NCBI GenBank assembly: GCA_018873245.2 | Contig: JAEMBT020000006.1 | Coordinates: 10,605,855 to 10,669,854, forward strand | Source of the DNA: Archegozetes longisetosus | Lineage: Eukaryota; Arthropoda; Arachnida; Sarcoptiformes; Trhypochthoniidae | DNA length: 64,000 nucleotides | Direction: 5' to 3' | Shown here: one piece after another, positions 48,457-62,991 of the stretch | Numbering within the stretch: the stretch's first letter is position 1 | Layout: every line of letters starts with the position of its first letter | The notes under the pieces: model-generated | Told to the model about the DNA's origin: nothing | Databases searched by the model: none | What the model saw: the letters and a program-made list of their open reading frames with translations, nothing else | Translations under genes and position numbers: made by a program

Positions 48457-49540
48457 ATGCCCAAAGAATTTGTTGAAATTAAAATTCCAGTTCCTTATGG
48501 ACACCTGGCTGGTAAAGCGTGGGGTAACTCAAAAAGTGCTGACATCAATATAATTGGTATCAATTAATGATTAGTTAAAATTAAATAGACGATTGATTTA
48601 AGTGAAATAAATAAATGATTGATTTAAGTGAAATAAATAAATGATTGATTTAAATAAAATAAAATTAATGATAGATTAAAATTGAATAAAACTAATGAAT
48701 TGATTGTATTTGATATAAGCCTTACACGGATGGCAGGACAACGCGGGCAGCTTTGATACATTGATTCCGTTGCTTCCAGAGTCTATCTATATAGTAGCGA
48801 TAGACCTTCCGGGACATGGACTCTCATCACATTTGCCTCCAGGCTGTCCTTATCATGATTTAGTTTTTATGATGGAATTGAAGAGAGTTATCGATTATCT
48901 GAATTGGGATAAGTTTATAATATTAGGTCATTCAATGGGAGCCGCAATCGGACTCTTCTTTGCGTGTTTATTTCCTCAATCAGTAGAAAAAGTTATCACA
49001 ATAGATATGATTAAGCCATTGAGTTTTCCGGCTGAAGAATTGGCCAAAAGGACTGGCGATGGCATCAAAACTTTTTTAGACCTCGAGCAGAAGAATAGTT
49101 CGCCTCCAATCTACGACCGAAAGACATCCATTGAAAAGTTGATTAGCGCTCACGCTATTTATGGAGAAATAACTCCAGAGGCAGCCGAATGCCTACTTAA
49201 GAGAGGATCTAAAGTCTCATCTGATGGGAAGGGAGAATATTTCACGAGGGATAATCGGCTGAAAGCTGTACTTTTTCAAAGAATGGATAGTGATGCTTTA
49301 CTTAATTACTTGGAGGGCATTAGATGCGAATTATTGATTATCAAAGCCAAGAATGGTATTACACTCGATCCGCAAGAAATTAACGGAAAGTTTCTTGATC
49401 TTTATCAGAAAAAGTGCAAAACTTTCAAGTTTGTTGAAGTTGAAGGCGGACATCATGTCCATCTTGTTCAACCAAATAATGTCATTAAACATGTAGCTGA
49501 GTTTCTCAGCTATGCTTCAAATGGCTCGAGCGAACAATAA
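48457..49540 (+). CDS. SERHL: Serine hydrolase-like (SERHL/kraken) alpha/beta hydrolase, copy 2
   Basis: Second member of the family, on the opposite strand from copy 1. Exons 48457-48556 and 48720-49540 join in frame (phase 1, 163-base intron) to 306 residues, the usual family length. Landmarks: IPVPYGHLAGKAWG, ALHGWQDNAGSF (oxyanion region), IDLPGHGLSSH, the nucleophile elbow GHSMG, IDMIKPLSF, LLIIKAKNG, and the catalytic histidine in EGGHHVHLVQP. The start at 48457 gives a compact N terminus without the extension of copy 1. Copy 1 has three introns and this copy one, so the split is not recent or introns have been lost. Confidence 0.93.
48591..48653. repeat. 26-base tandem repeat in the hydrolase intron
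   Basis: The unit beginning GATTGATTTAAGTGAAATAA occurs twice in full (48591-48616 and 48617-48642) and continues as a partial third copy. Confidence 0.9.
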
Positions 49541-50404
49541 TGTCAAACTGTTTTAGGATAATATAAACTATGAAAAAAGGATTAGTTAAAGTTAGAGTTG
49601 TAGGAAATTTTTAGACATTTTATTTTTCAAACATTGTATAATGGGATTACCAGTTCAGATGATATTTCAAAAGCTTGAAAGTATTAAATATGTTTATTTT
49701 AATTATATATTTTTGATTTTGATAATTGTTTTCCATTTTATGGCGTTTTATCTCATTTTTGAAAAGAAGTTGATTAAATTTATTTTGTTTATAAACGGTT
49801 TTATATTATAACCTTCATTTATTATTCAAATTTCATCAGAGTTTCATTTGACAGCAAACTTGGAACTTATATTCAGAGAGATGATGAAAACTAATAAACT
49901 TACAGAGAAAAAACTATGGATGACTTAAATGAGCTTACTCTTTGATTAGGTAATACGAGATCAAATATGCGTATGAAAGTTTGAAAAAATAGTTTAGAAA
50001 AAGTCAATTATTTAATCGATATGAATATATGAAATGCAAACTAGTAATAAGTATAAAGTAAGTTAGAGTCAACTTTGATTAGTTATTATAATAGTGAACA
50101 CCTTTTCCTATAAATCATAACTTTAATATCACGCTAAGGAACTGCACCAAAATAAAATCTAATTAAGTTAGTCTTCCTGAGAGTTACACTTTTATATGAT
50201 TACAATTGAAAGTCAATTGTGTATATAATGACTAAAATGTTTAGCCAATGTTTGAACCAATGCTATGGTTTGAATAGAGAGAAGAGTAACCATAGAAACA
50301 ATATATTGTTCGTCAAAATTTGTAAACAAAACCAACTCAATTCTTAGACTCTCTTAAGTTAAACCGATTATTTAACAATAATAACAGTTATAAACAATTA
50401 GACC
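49541..50404. other. Intergenic
   Basis: AT-rich spacer of about 860 bases between the second hydrolase and CFAP20, both on the plus strand. Holds a 3' UTR and the CFAP20 promoter; nothing else supported. Confidence 0.6.
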
Positions 50405-50980
50405 ATGTTTAAGAACACATTCCAAAGCGGCTTTCTATCGATATTATACTCAATTGGTTCGAATCCGTTACAGATTTGGGATAAAAAAGTGAAAAATGGT
50501 TCAATCAAACGAATCACTGATAATGAAATCCAGAGTTTGGTCATTGAGATCACTGGTGCTAACGTTTCGACTACTTTTATAACATGTCCGCCTCAGCCTC
50601 GAGCTAGTCTCGGTATCAAATTGCCGTATTTGGTCATTATAGTCAAGAACATGAAGAAGTATTTCAGTTTTGAGGTCGAGATAATAGACGACAAACAAAT
50701 CCGTCGCAGATTCAGAGCTTCAAACTTTCAATCAGTGACTCGAGTCAAGCATTTCATCTGTACTATGCCTTTAAGACTAGACGAAGGATGGAATCAAATC
50801 GGATTCAATTTGTCAGACTTTACGAAACGCGCGTATGGAACCAATTATGTGGAAACGCAACGGATTACTGTTAACGCCAACTGTAGACTCAGAAGAATAT
50901 ATTTTGCCGATCGATTGTACAGTGAGGACGAATTGCCCCCAGAGTTCAAACTCTATTTGCCGATTACGGCCAAAACCTGA
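50405..50980 (+). CDS. CFAP20: Cilia- and flagella-associated protein 20
   Basis: An inner-junction protein of ciliary doublet microtubules, also reported at centrioles and in the nucleus. The single exon gives 191 residues, against 193 in vertebrates. The sequence is conserved from end to end: [44 protein letters not shown], the [16 protein letters not shown] stretch, [23 protein letters not shown], and [17 protein letters not shown] at the C terminus. It has no intron, which is unusual for this window outside the secreted-protein gene; a retrocopy that replaced the parent is possible but not shown. Confidence 0.98.
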   Translation: MFKNTFQSGFLSILYSIGSNPLQIWDKKVKNGSIKRITDNEIQSLVIEITGANVSTTFITCPPQPRASLGIKLPYLVIIVKNMKKYFSFEVEIIDDKQIRRRFRASNFQSVTRVKHFICTMPLRLDEGWNQIGFNLSDFTKRAYGTNYVETQRITVNANCRLRRIYFADRLYSEDELPPEFKLYLPITAKT

Positions 50981-54059
<3,079 letters not shown>

Positions 54060-54146
54060 AACACTAATTTATAATATAATTATTTGCTTATAGTTTTAAT
54101 TTTTATTCATAATTAATATGAATATTTCTCAATTTATATTTATATA

Positions 54147-54171
54147 CAGTCGAAGTCACCTAATGTGAAAC
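54147..54171. repeat. Solo end of a pogo-like element
   Basis: CAGTCGAAGTCACCTAATGT, preceded by TA, resembles the terminal repeat of the element at 46034 (shared CAGT, CC and TAATGTGAAAC). I found no matching opposite end nearby. Confidence 0.35.
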
Positions 54172-57100
54172 TAAAAATTCTTAAAAATTTTAATACAAGT
54201 GTCTGTTATCAAGATGTTTTTGTGATCATTATTTAAGTTGTTTAAGAGATCATAATAAATATCATTTGTAATTTTTGAATAACTAGATTTTTATTTTTAT
54301 AATAGTTTAACATTTGATACAGCATTTAAATATAATTTTATTGATTTTTGCTTAACATTTCAGTTAAGTCATGAAGAAGAGAGTGTTTAAAAACTTGTGG
54401 TAAATGCTAATGGTTTTGTGACTAAATTTTTGGATATACTTATAACATGATAGCCATTATTAACTTAAGTAGACAAGCGTACTTTGAGTACTAAATACTT
54501 TTTAAACCTGAGATTCACTATTTTAATGAACTTTTGAAACTACGCTATCTCTATATATTATTTTTATCAAGTTTAGTGAATATATTTTTGAATTATTCTA
54601 CTTTTATTTAGAAACTTCTCGCCTCAAGACAGCTCTTTACTATATTTCATAAACTTATATCAAAATTATCAATAAATTACCTATTTAAAGTGAAATACAC
54701 CCTAACCCGTTCGCAGTAAGTCCATTTATATTGAACACTAAGTTGTGCACCAAACATGGAACCCGTTGTTGATTGTGTTGGGATATAGTGAATTTTATTT
54801 GTAGTGAATGCTTTTGGCTACACAGATCCATTCATTATAAACGGATTAGAGTGTATTAAGAAAAATACATTCCTCATTTAGTATTGTCTGAACGCATAAT
54901 GTTTCTATAAGTTTAATGCTTAAAACTGATCAAGTATTTGTGTACAATTTCAAAGTTCGAATATATGGTTGAAAATGCTTTCGAAGGTTATACTTTTGAT
55001 TTTATGCATTTTGTTTGTCATATTCTCTATTTTAGGCTCATTTCGGCAATTTCAATGGTTTAGCGTCCATTGAAAGATAGTTTTACCATATTTTGTCAAC
55101 TGAAAGCGATTGACTCGTACTTAAACTAATAATAGCACATTACTTAAAAGTTCAGTGTTTAAACTATACTCTAATAAGAATAACTACTCGAGTATTTAGT
55201 ATTCCTTCAAAACAATATTTCAATGTTATATACAAACTAGTCTAAAGTCAATGATCTGTTCAAACAGATAGAACGAGTTTAACAATGGTCAAAATAAAAA
55301 GAGTCAATTTAAAAGTTTTTAAATGCTTTTTTCCGTTTATAAACAAGTTTAGTTTATAACTTGTTAACTATTTGTTTAGTTAAAAATCAAAAGCAATAAA
55401 TGCTCGGTTGATAGCGATTGAGGAAAATGATTTTTATCAAAACAAGGCAACTGTATCAAAATTGATCATAAACTAGACAAATGATTGTGTTTTCAATACT
55501 TTTTCAAACTGAATCAGGCCTGAAGATACGACGAACTAAAACTAAAAAACTTGTCTTTTTTATTTGTCTTTTTAGTTATATTTTATAGTTGGCTCTAGTT
55601 TTGCCAGTTTTATGTGATTAAACGCCAATAAATAAACCGCATTCAGTCATAATAAGCGTAATAAAAGTATAAATACGAATAGAAAATAACAATTGAGATG
55701 ATTTTAAAGATACAAACCAAAGTTGAGGTTTAAGGCAATGTTTATTATGAAAATAATGATACTAATCATAGATGGGTTTTATGTGACAGTTATTGTTATA
55801 TCATAATTGTCATATGAAAATCATCTATAATCGATGTTGTTATTTTCGTAATAGAGATCTTTAAGAATAGCATTTCTACAAAGACCCAAACTTGGGCTTT
55901 GTCTGATATCGCTTTTGAAGTGAGTGACAGGATCATCTCAAGTGTTTGTCTATCAAAGGAGTCCAATAATAGAACTTCTGAGAGAAGTTTAGAAAGTATT
56001 TTCGGCACATTGTGTTTTTTGATAGAAAAGCACTTGTAGCTTACTTATCGAAACAGATATTGATTAAGGGAAAAGGTATATTTAGTAGCACATCAAATCG
56101 ATATAGTCACAATTATATTAATGATAAAATCATTGGGATCGCAAACTATATGTTTGTTTGATACAAGTTTGATATTAAAAAGACGCTTAAAACTAGAAAA
56201 ATAAGGCTAGAATAGCATTTGAGTCTGCAGTTGATCATAGAAAAGACAAACGGATGCCTCTAGGAAAGGGTACGACTATCCTGTCTATTGACAGGTATTC
56301 AAACCATTTTAATCATGTTTATTGAAGCGTTGAGTGAAAAACGTTCATCTATAACACACTGTTCTAATCAGATATAGAACAATGAATATCATGCGAATCT
56401 TGCTCGTTAAATTCGATTATCATTTAGCTACAAATGGATCAGAATCAAGCTCTTGCCTACTGAAAAATCTCATTCAGACTAATGGATTTGTTGAATAGAG
56501 TTGAGCATTTTCTGCGCAATTAATATGAAATCGAAGCTTACAATAGTGTTATTATGCTAAGCATCATAGTCGAGATGTCGAATGATGCGAAAACTCATCT
56601 CATTGAACACTAGCATAACCACTGATCTGAAATTAGTAGCTTATAAAGAATTGAGAAAGAAGAGCAAGTTTTAATATTGATTTGAATGAACGCCCATTAG
56701 TCGTGAATCAAGTTCGTAACTTAAAGCCTGAAAGTGGTGACGCTGTCAAAGTCAAATTTGTTATATCAATCGGTTCAATTAAAATTACTCTGTCATTTCT
56801 AAATGAAGTCGCGGATAATATTCATACTTTGCATAAATTGAATGTTACCTTATCTGTTTCTAATGGCAAACAAGTGTTAATTAAAACCGGATAGCTTTAA
56901 GAAATTGAATTAATCGAAGAGCCGGTAAAATCTAAAGGATTGGCTTTATTTCAAAGCGAATGATAAGTCATTCTACACCATAGGTTAGAATTGTATGTTG
57001 GCAAATGTTTTCATAGAATCTATCACTAAATAATATTTGAAGCGTTTATTAGAATCCGTTAGAGAAGAGAGTATGAGTATGTTGAGAACCTGAGGCCAAG

Positions 57101-57684
57101 GTATATATGAAGTCGACTTCTTCTATGAATTGCTAGATCAATTATGAATCATGATATTTCAAGACTTTGTTTGCTTATGCTTCATATCCTACTGATGCCA
57201 ACTTCTTGAAATCCGTTGACACTGAAATCACTCAACAGGTTAGGCGTCATTAACATTACCCTTAAGTTGCCTTCTAGGAAGACATTTATTGGTTTTTCAT
57301 GTGTAGTGATCTTAGCTGTTTTCTGTGAACATCATTTAGGGAGATAATGAAAAGAAATGATTTTGGCCGCATTGTGGTATTATGGCAATAATAAAAAAGG
57401 TTACGTTGAACTGTATATAAATGATATAAGAAAGTTACTATTTGAAGGCGTTATACATCCGTTCGTTGGTCTGAGTTCTTCAAATAGTTTGAAAAGTGTC
57501 AAAGTAAACTGGATCGCTAAACATCTAAATGATTTCAGATATGGACACTTCACTATTGTAATGATGGCAAAAGCTTTGGCACTAGAGAACATACCCGAGA
57601 GCTAACTCTGTCTCTAAATATGGATTTCAATCGTATTCATCAATAGAAACATAAGTATAATCAGTTCAAATAAAAATTTCTATA
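54172..57684. other. Gene desert with decayed coding scraps of unknown origin
   Basis: No intact gene. Three scraps have protein-like composition: 55796-56008 (minus, Leu/Ser-rich helix-like, 70 codons), 56682-56894 (plus, 70 codons, alternating Val/Ile/Lys as in beta strands) and 57357-57605 (plus, 82 codons, with a WYYGNNKKGYVELYINDIRK stretch). They do not form one frame and I recognise no family. They may be fragments of a single old insertion or of a decayed gene. Confidence 0.4.
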
Positions 57685-57861
57685 GTAAAGGTGTTGGCTT
57701 TACTGCAAATAACAGACTTGAAAAGTTTGATGTAAAGCAGGAAAGACTTTTGAACCTCAATAAAGTTCAATGCTATCAATAAAGTTATGAATAATAGTTT
57801 TTTCCTGTTTTGCATCAAAATTTTCAAAGTTAGTTACTCGCAGTAAAGTCAACACGATTAC
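57685..57861. mobile_element. MITE with about 65-base inverted ends and TA flanks
   Basis: The left end begins GTAAAGGTGTTGGCTTTACT and the right end read inwards GTAATCGTGTTGACTTTACT; similarity continues through TTTGATG and ACAGGAAA. TA flanks at 57683-57684 and 57862-57863 fit Tc1/mariner. The arms nearly meet, so it folds into one long hairpin. No coding capacity. Confidence 0.75.
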
Positions 57862-58131
57862 TATGGACATTTTTATTTGAATCGATGATACAAGTCATTA
57901 AAGGATGTGAATTAACATGTCCTATAAGTGGAGCTATAGTTCATCAGTGTTCTGATGGAGAAGGGGATGCTATTGAAAACTAATACCTAAGTTATAAATA
58001 ACTAAAACAATTATAGTGAGTCATTTGCATTTTGAAAGCAATTTCATCCTTTCTCTATTTTCGTCCTAAGTTTTTGCCTCAAAAGCAAATTATATGAAAC
58101 TTCGGACACGTGGAGGAAAAGACTTGATGTA

Positions 58132-58447
58132 CTGTATCGCAAATAATAGATCTGATATAAGCCCTAAATAGCACTTCCTTACGAACATTATGAGTACTCG
58201 TAATTCAGGTAAATGGTTCCATAATTGATTACTGGAACAAATAATAAAAAATTTTGGATTTGTCAGTTTAAATATATTTAAAAGATTAAAGGTTTATTGG
58301 ATCAAAATGAATGCAGTAATGGTTTAAATGCAGATTTTTATATGTACATAAATCTTTTTCACATTATTACTCTCATAATGAGTACTCGTAATGCTTGCAA
58401 GGAAGTGCTGTTTAGAGCTTATGATGCAATTTTTATTTGCAATACTC
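58132..58447. mobile_element. MITE with about 75-base inverted ends and TA flanks
   Basis: The arms share GCAAATAA, ATAAGCYCTAAAYAGCACTT, CCTT and GAGTACTC in the same order from both ends. TA at 58130-58131 and 58448-58449 suggests a Tc1/mariner target. The palindrome AGTACT sits in each arm. No coding sequence. The exact ends are uncertain by a few bases. Confidence 0.65.
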
Positions 58448-58643
58448 TACTGTGTTATCACGAGTAACTCAGGTAATGTTTATAAGAACACAGATATTTT
58501 TGTTTACAATAAAGTTATAGTAATTAAATACAGAATTTTATCAAAGAAATCGTGAAATTGATCCAAAGATGATAACGGGAACACAATAGAAGCTGTTTAT
58601 GGGAAGAACCGACTTGGGTTTCGACCCAGTTTAGGAGTAAATA

Positions 58644-59141
58644 CAGTAGAGCACTTCTATAACGAACACGTTTGAAGCGAATATACGTGTTACTTTTAGT
58701 TGGCCTGCTATTACTTTAACACTATATTTTCTCTTTTATAACGAACACTAACATAGCGAAATCACGGCTTTAGTAAAGAAATTTTATCATAATTTTGAGA
58801 ATTATTCACGACTCAAGCGAAATGAGTCAGTTTTCAAAGGTATAACCTAAAAGATAAAGGCGTTTTTCCACTCATTGAGCAGTGAGGTGCATATACGTGT
58901 ATTTTGATTTGTCGAGAACAGAGACGACTTCGTTGATTGTGTTTAATGCCATCTCTTCATACATGGCTGCTCGCAAACGTAAAGCCTTGACTTTGGAAAC
59001 GAAGATTGAGATCTCGAGTTATAGTTAGGTAGTAATTTGTTAGCTTGTGACATTAAACGAATATTACTTTTGTAGCGAAAGACAGATATAAAGAACAATT
59101 TTTGTCAGTCCCTTCAATTTCGTTATATAAGTGTTCTACTG
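58644..59141 (+). mobile_element. pogo/Tigger-like MITE that keeps the transposase start
   Basis: The ends match as CAGTAGARCACTTMTATAAC GAA read inwards, with TA at 58642-58643 and 59142-59143. Inside, an ATG at 58963 opens a 21-codon frame reading MAARKRKALTLETKIEISS, which is the typical start of a pogo/Tigger transposase before its CENPB-type helix-turn-helix; it ends in TAG at 59026-59028. The rest of the transposase is missing, so this 498-base copy is an internally deleted derivative of a once autonomous element. Confidence 0.8.
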
Positions 59142-59713
59142 TAGAGATTATTGAATTCATTTACTGAAAATTGCACCAAAGTTCAATCAATCTCATCTTT
59201 TGAAGATATAAATGACACGCTTAAAGTAGCTCACTTATAGGTTTTCGATATAGAAATAATCTATATAAAAGTTTGATATCTGTTGTCCTAATTGACAAAA
59301 CGGCGGTATATCACTATTTCGGTAGTTTACTTTCAAATTATCGATAACAATACACAAATAGTCATCACATATGCGTGAAACCAAACTAGAGCTCTTCATC
59401 GAGAATATTTCGTTCGCATTCAATACTAGATTTACCGAAAGAATCCAATTGTGGAGGTGGAAGTTAATGCTATTTTTTTAATTAAGATCTAAAATTCAGA
59501 GTGCAAAATAGCGGTGAATCGAGGTTTTATTAACTTGAGAAGTTTTGAATTTTCTTTTGAGCTTAATTCTTATCATTTTTAAAACTATTTTGTCCGATTG
59601 AAAGGCGGATAGCTTTGTGTTATTAAAAGAGCCCACAAGCTCGAAAACAGTTGTCTAATGCAAAACGATTTGCGTGGAGTTTAAATCACTTATTGTATTC
59701 ACAGATCAATATA

Positions 59714-59933
59714 CTCCCCAGCTCGACGATCTGGCAATGAGTTAATTTTTGCCTGCATTTAAAGCATTGAAAACTTGCTTAGTTTAGGGAAAAAGCTTTA
59801 CGTAAAACTTTTAATCTAACATTTTGCGCCAAAATTGCAGAGACTTTTATGCGCTTTAAACCAGTTAAAAAAGTCATTCAAGTTTTAACCCTAAAAAGAA
59901 TTTCACTTATTGCCAAATCGTCGAGCCGGGGGG
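59714..59933. mobile_element. MITE with 28-base GC-rich inverted ends and TA flanks
   Basis: The left end CTCCCCAGCTCGACGATCTG and the right end read inwards CCCCCCGGCTCGACGATTTG differ at only three of 20 bases, and GCAAT follows in both. TA flanks at 59712-59713 and 59934-59935. The 220 bases have no coding potential. Confidence 0.75.
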
Positions 59934-60467
59934 TACACCTATGATATTGAACTGTTAACAGGGGCGGTCGCGACTTCCGCTAATCTCGAATTCAAGCTAA
60001 GCTCGAAAATAAGCCACTATTTTACTGATAAAGGGTTCTTAATATTCGTTATTCGAACAAAATAAAATTTCAGGCCCAATAGAATATAACAATTCAATAC
60101 TTTAAAGATAGTCTAACTTTCGAAACACTAACACAATTCTTATAAAGAATGTTAATTTTAAAAAATTGATTGTATAGTAGAATCGTAACAATCAGTATAT
60201 GAAGGATATGAAATTCTTAAATAGAAAAAGATAGACTGAGTGACTTGAGACAGGTTTGCAAGTTGAAATCAGTATTTTTTAAAAAGAAAAATTACTAGAC
60301 TTATAAATAAAAATATAGTTACGAAATGTCAATTTGATGGAAAATATAGAAAGTGTGCAAACAAAGCTTAACAAAGTTTATTGAAAATACTGTAACTGAT
60401 ACTGTAAGTGATAATATCAATATAGAATGATATTCCATACTAGTGATGGATTCAATATGTTAGCTTG

Positions 60468-62938
60468 TGTACAGACGGGATAATGGAAGTGTGTACAACT
60501 TACTAGTAAGATACGTGTCTAAAGTATGAGTAAGAAATATCTTGTTATTCTTAAAATATTAATTTTATATTTTGTGCATATATTCATATGAGCGATTACT
60601 TGTAAGCTGAAACACACTTCTATCACCTTGTCGGTACAATTTTGAAATTATTTTTAAGTCTTCGTTAGAATAGGGATGTCTGATTTGGTTGTCTAGTTGT
60701 CTATTTATATTTCTTAGCTGTGGGTTTAGTCTCAAACTTGATTGCGTCTACCGTAAATCTAGATAGGAGGTGATGAGATAACTTAGTTGCTATCTTAAGC
60801 TGTGGTTAGGTAGATTTTTATATACACCAAACTTATTCAGAACTTCAATGGTTTTAGAAAAATCAGTCTACTCACCAATTTTTTCTATTGAATCAATTGT
60901 TTCAATCAAATAGTTCCATGATGCGAAAAATTTGAAGGAATATATCTTACTTTCAGTAGCTTTCAAAAACTTAGACATAAAGATAGTAGGTTTTTTGCAA
61001 CTGCAATATCTTTTATAAATGTCACGTCCATTCGAATAGCTAAGGACCAATTATTCAGGTATAGTGGTCACCACAATAGTGCCTCAAATCTAAATTTTAG
61101 TGGCAGTCATTCACTTTTGTATTCATAATATTCAAAAGCAATGATCACAGGTAAGATACCTTGAGTAATCTCTTTATTATTTGATAGATTATGCCGGTAG
61201 TTGAATGAAATTACACAATGAGTTGATTTAAATTGAATTGATCTTAGATAATTCCTATCAACGATAATTAGATTCAGCAATCTAGTTCTAATAAAAAGTT
61301 TAGCTAAAAGATCTGATTCAAATTAGCAAAAACCATGCTTCACGCAAACCCAATTATTGTCAGACCTTTAATCCAATTTTTGAGTCCAAATTCAATTATT
61401 ACTAGACAGTCTAATTGCACTTTAACAGACTAAAAATAGGAAAAAATTCCAAAACAAACCTTCCATTGGTTACTATATTTTTCAAAGTGAATGTTCTGAA
61501 TTTACTAGATTATAAGTGCATAAAGTTACTAATAATTCTTAACCAAAACTGTTTAGTAGTGGGAGGTCAGTCAACTTTCAACCAGGACCTTTAACAATGA
61601 ATTGTTATGAATCCTGCAATTTTAAACTACTTGATAACATTACTGACATAGTATATTACTTGGTTAAACGTAAATTTCATAATTCTGTTCAGTTAACCAG
61701 TCGTTATTATTGAACTAATTAAAATGATATTTGAGCTCTAAAGTAATTCCATCCTTTCAACCATTACCTTCCACAGAATAACCTTTAGATGTAGTTCTTT
61801 TTATAGAAAACTAATAAAGTGAAGAATAAAAAATCTTGAAAGCTTTTCCACTTTAAATCCCTATTTTTTCATTAAATTGCTTAATATAACGGGATGTGCA
61901 AGGAATAAAAATCTCAATTCCTTAAGGCTAAGAATTCCCTTTAGGAATAAATTTGTGAGATAATTAATTGTTATTATTTTTAATATATTCAGATCAATTC
62001 TCGTTTTTCATAGTTGAAATTTGATGAATGTTATTCTTCGCTTTAAATCCTGTTTCAAAATAAACTGCATAACTATAAAGTCCATAATTTCATTATCCAA
62101 TTATGCCAATTATTAGCTTATATGATCAAATTTTTGTTGTTTATGATTTTTACTCAGAGATCTTAATTTAAATAAAAAAATTGAAAATTTCTAGAAATCA
62201 CTGAATATAACTGTTTTAAAATCGTGGAAAATGTAATCAGTTTGGATTCCGATTTTTACTCAATCAACGATCGGGTTCAAATTAAAAAAAATAATTTTCA
62301 AGAAATTCAAGTCTAAAGTCAAAATTATTCTGAAGAATTTTTAACTGACAGGTAGGGTTCAGCTCAGCCAACTCGAAATTAAGGCCTCCTCTGAAACTTA
62401 GCTAAATTGAGATCATAAAGGTTCTGTCTATTTTACAGATTAAGTTCAAACAAACTTTAAATTTTAGCAAGTTTTCAAATTGGAATTTCTGTTTTCATGA
62501 GCACAAGACAATAAAAGCAGCTTTATTGAGTTATTTTTAGAAACTTTCAGACTTTTTTTCTTCCAAAATATTTTTTGAGTAAAAGTCATAGTTAAAAAAT
62601 TGATCATATAAGCCATCAATCGTCATCACTAGGCAATGAATCGATTGACTAGTTGCTTAGTTATTAGACTTTGAAGTCGTATAGTCTTGGAACGGCTATA
62701 AAACTTTTGAAGTTATATCTAGGAGCAAAAATTTCAAATCTTATAATCTTATAGTACAGATTGTATTGCACAGATGGGAACAATAAGAATTAATTAGTTG
62801 TAAATGATGAGAATACATGTACAAATTATGAATGAATATTTAAAAATATGATAAAGTTTTTTGCTCATACTTTCAATATGCATTCTTATCAGTTACAAAT
62901 AATAAGTTAAAAAACACTGCCATTACCCCGTCTGTACA
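60468..62938. repeat. Inverted pair of about 130-base repeats 2.2 kb apart
   Basis: TGTACAGACGGGATAATGGA at 60468 and its counterpart read inwards from 62938 (TGTACAGACGGGGTAATGGC) start two arms that stay alignable with gaps for about 130 bases (shared GAAAGTATGAG, TTTGTRCAT and TATTC blocks). They may be the ends of one 2.47-kb element or two separate copies of a repeat in opposite orientation. The DNA between them has no transposase frame. A related GTGTACAGAC motif occurs near 46540. Confidence 0.5.
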
Positions 62939-62945
62939 GACGTTT

Positions 62946-62991
62946 GAAGGACATCCTACTCTAGGGCGTGGGTCTAGAGGAAGTCGTCCTC
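62946..62991. repeat. Imperfect 46-base hairpin
   Basis: An outer stem of GAAGGAC against GTCCTC and an inner perfect stem CTCTAG/CTAGAG around a nine-base G-rich loop, in DNA that is much less AT-rich than its flanks. It follows directly after the right arm of the preceding inverted repeat. Function unknown. Confidence 0.4.

Noticed and set aside
48591-48653. Short direct repeats considered as a CRISPR-like array
   Set aside because: Contiguous tandem copies without spacers, inside an intron of a eukaryotic gene.
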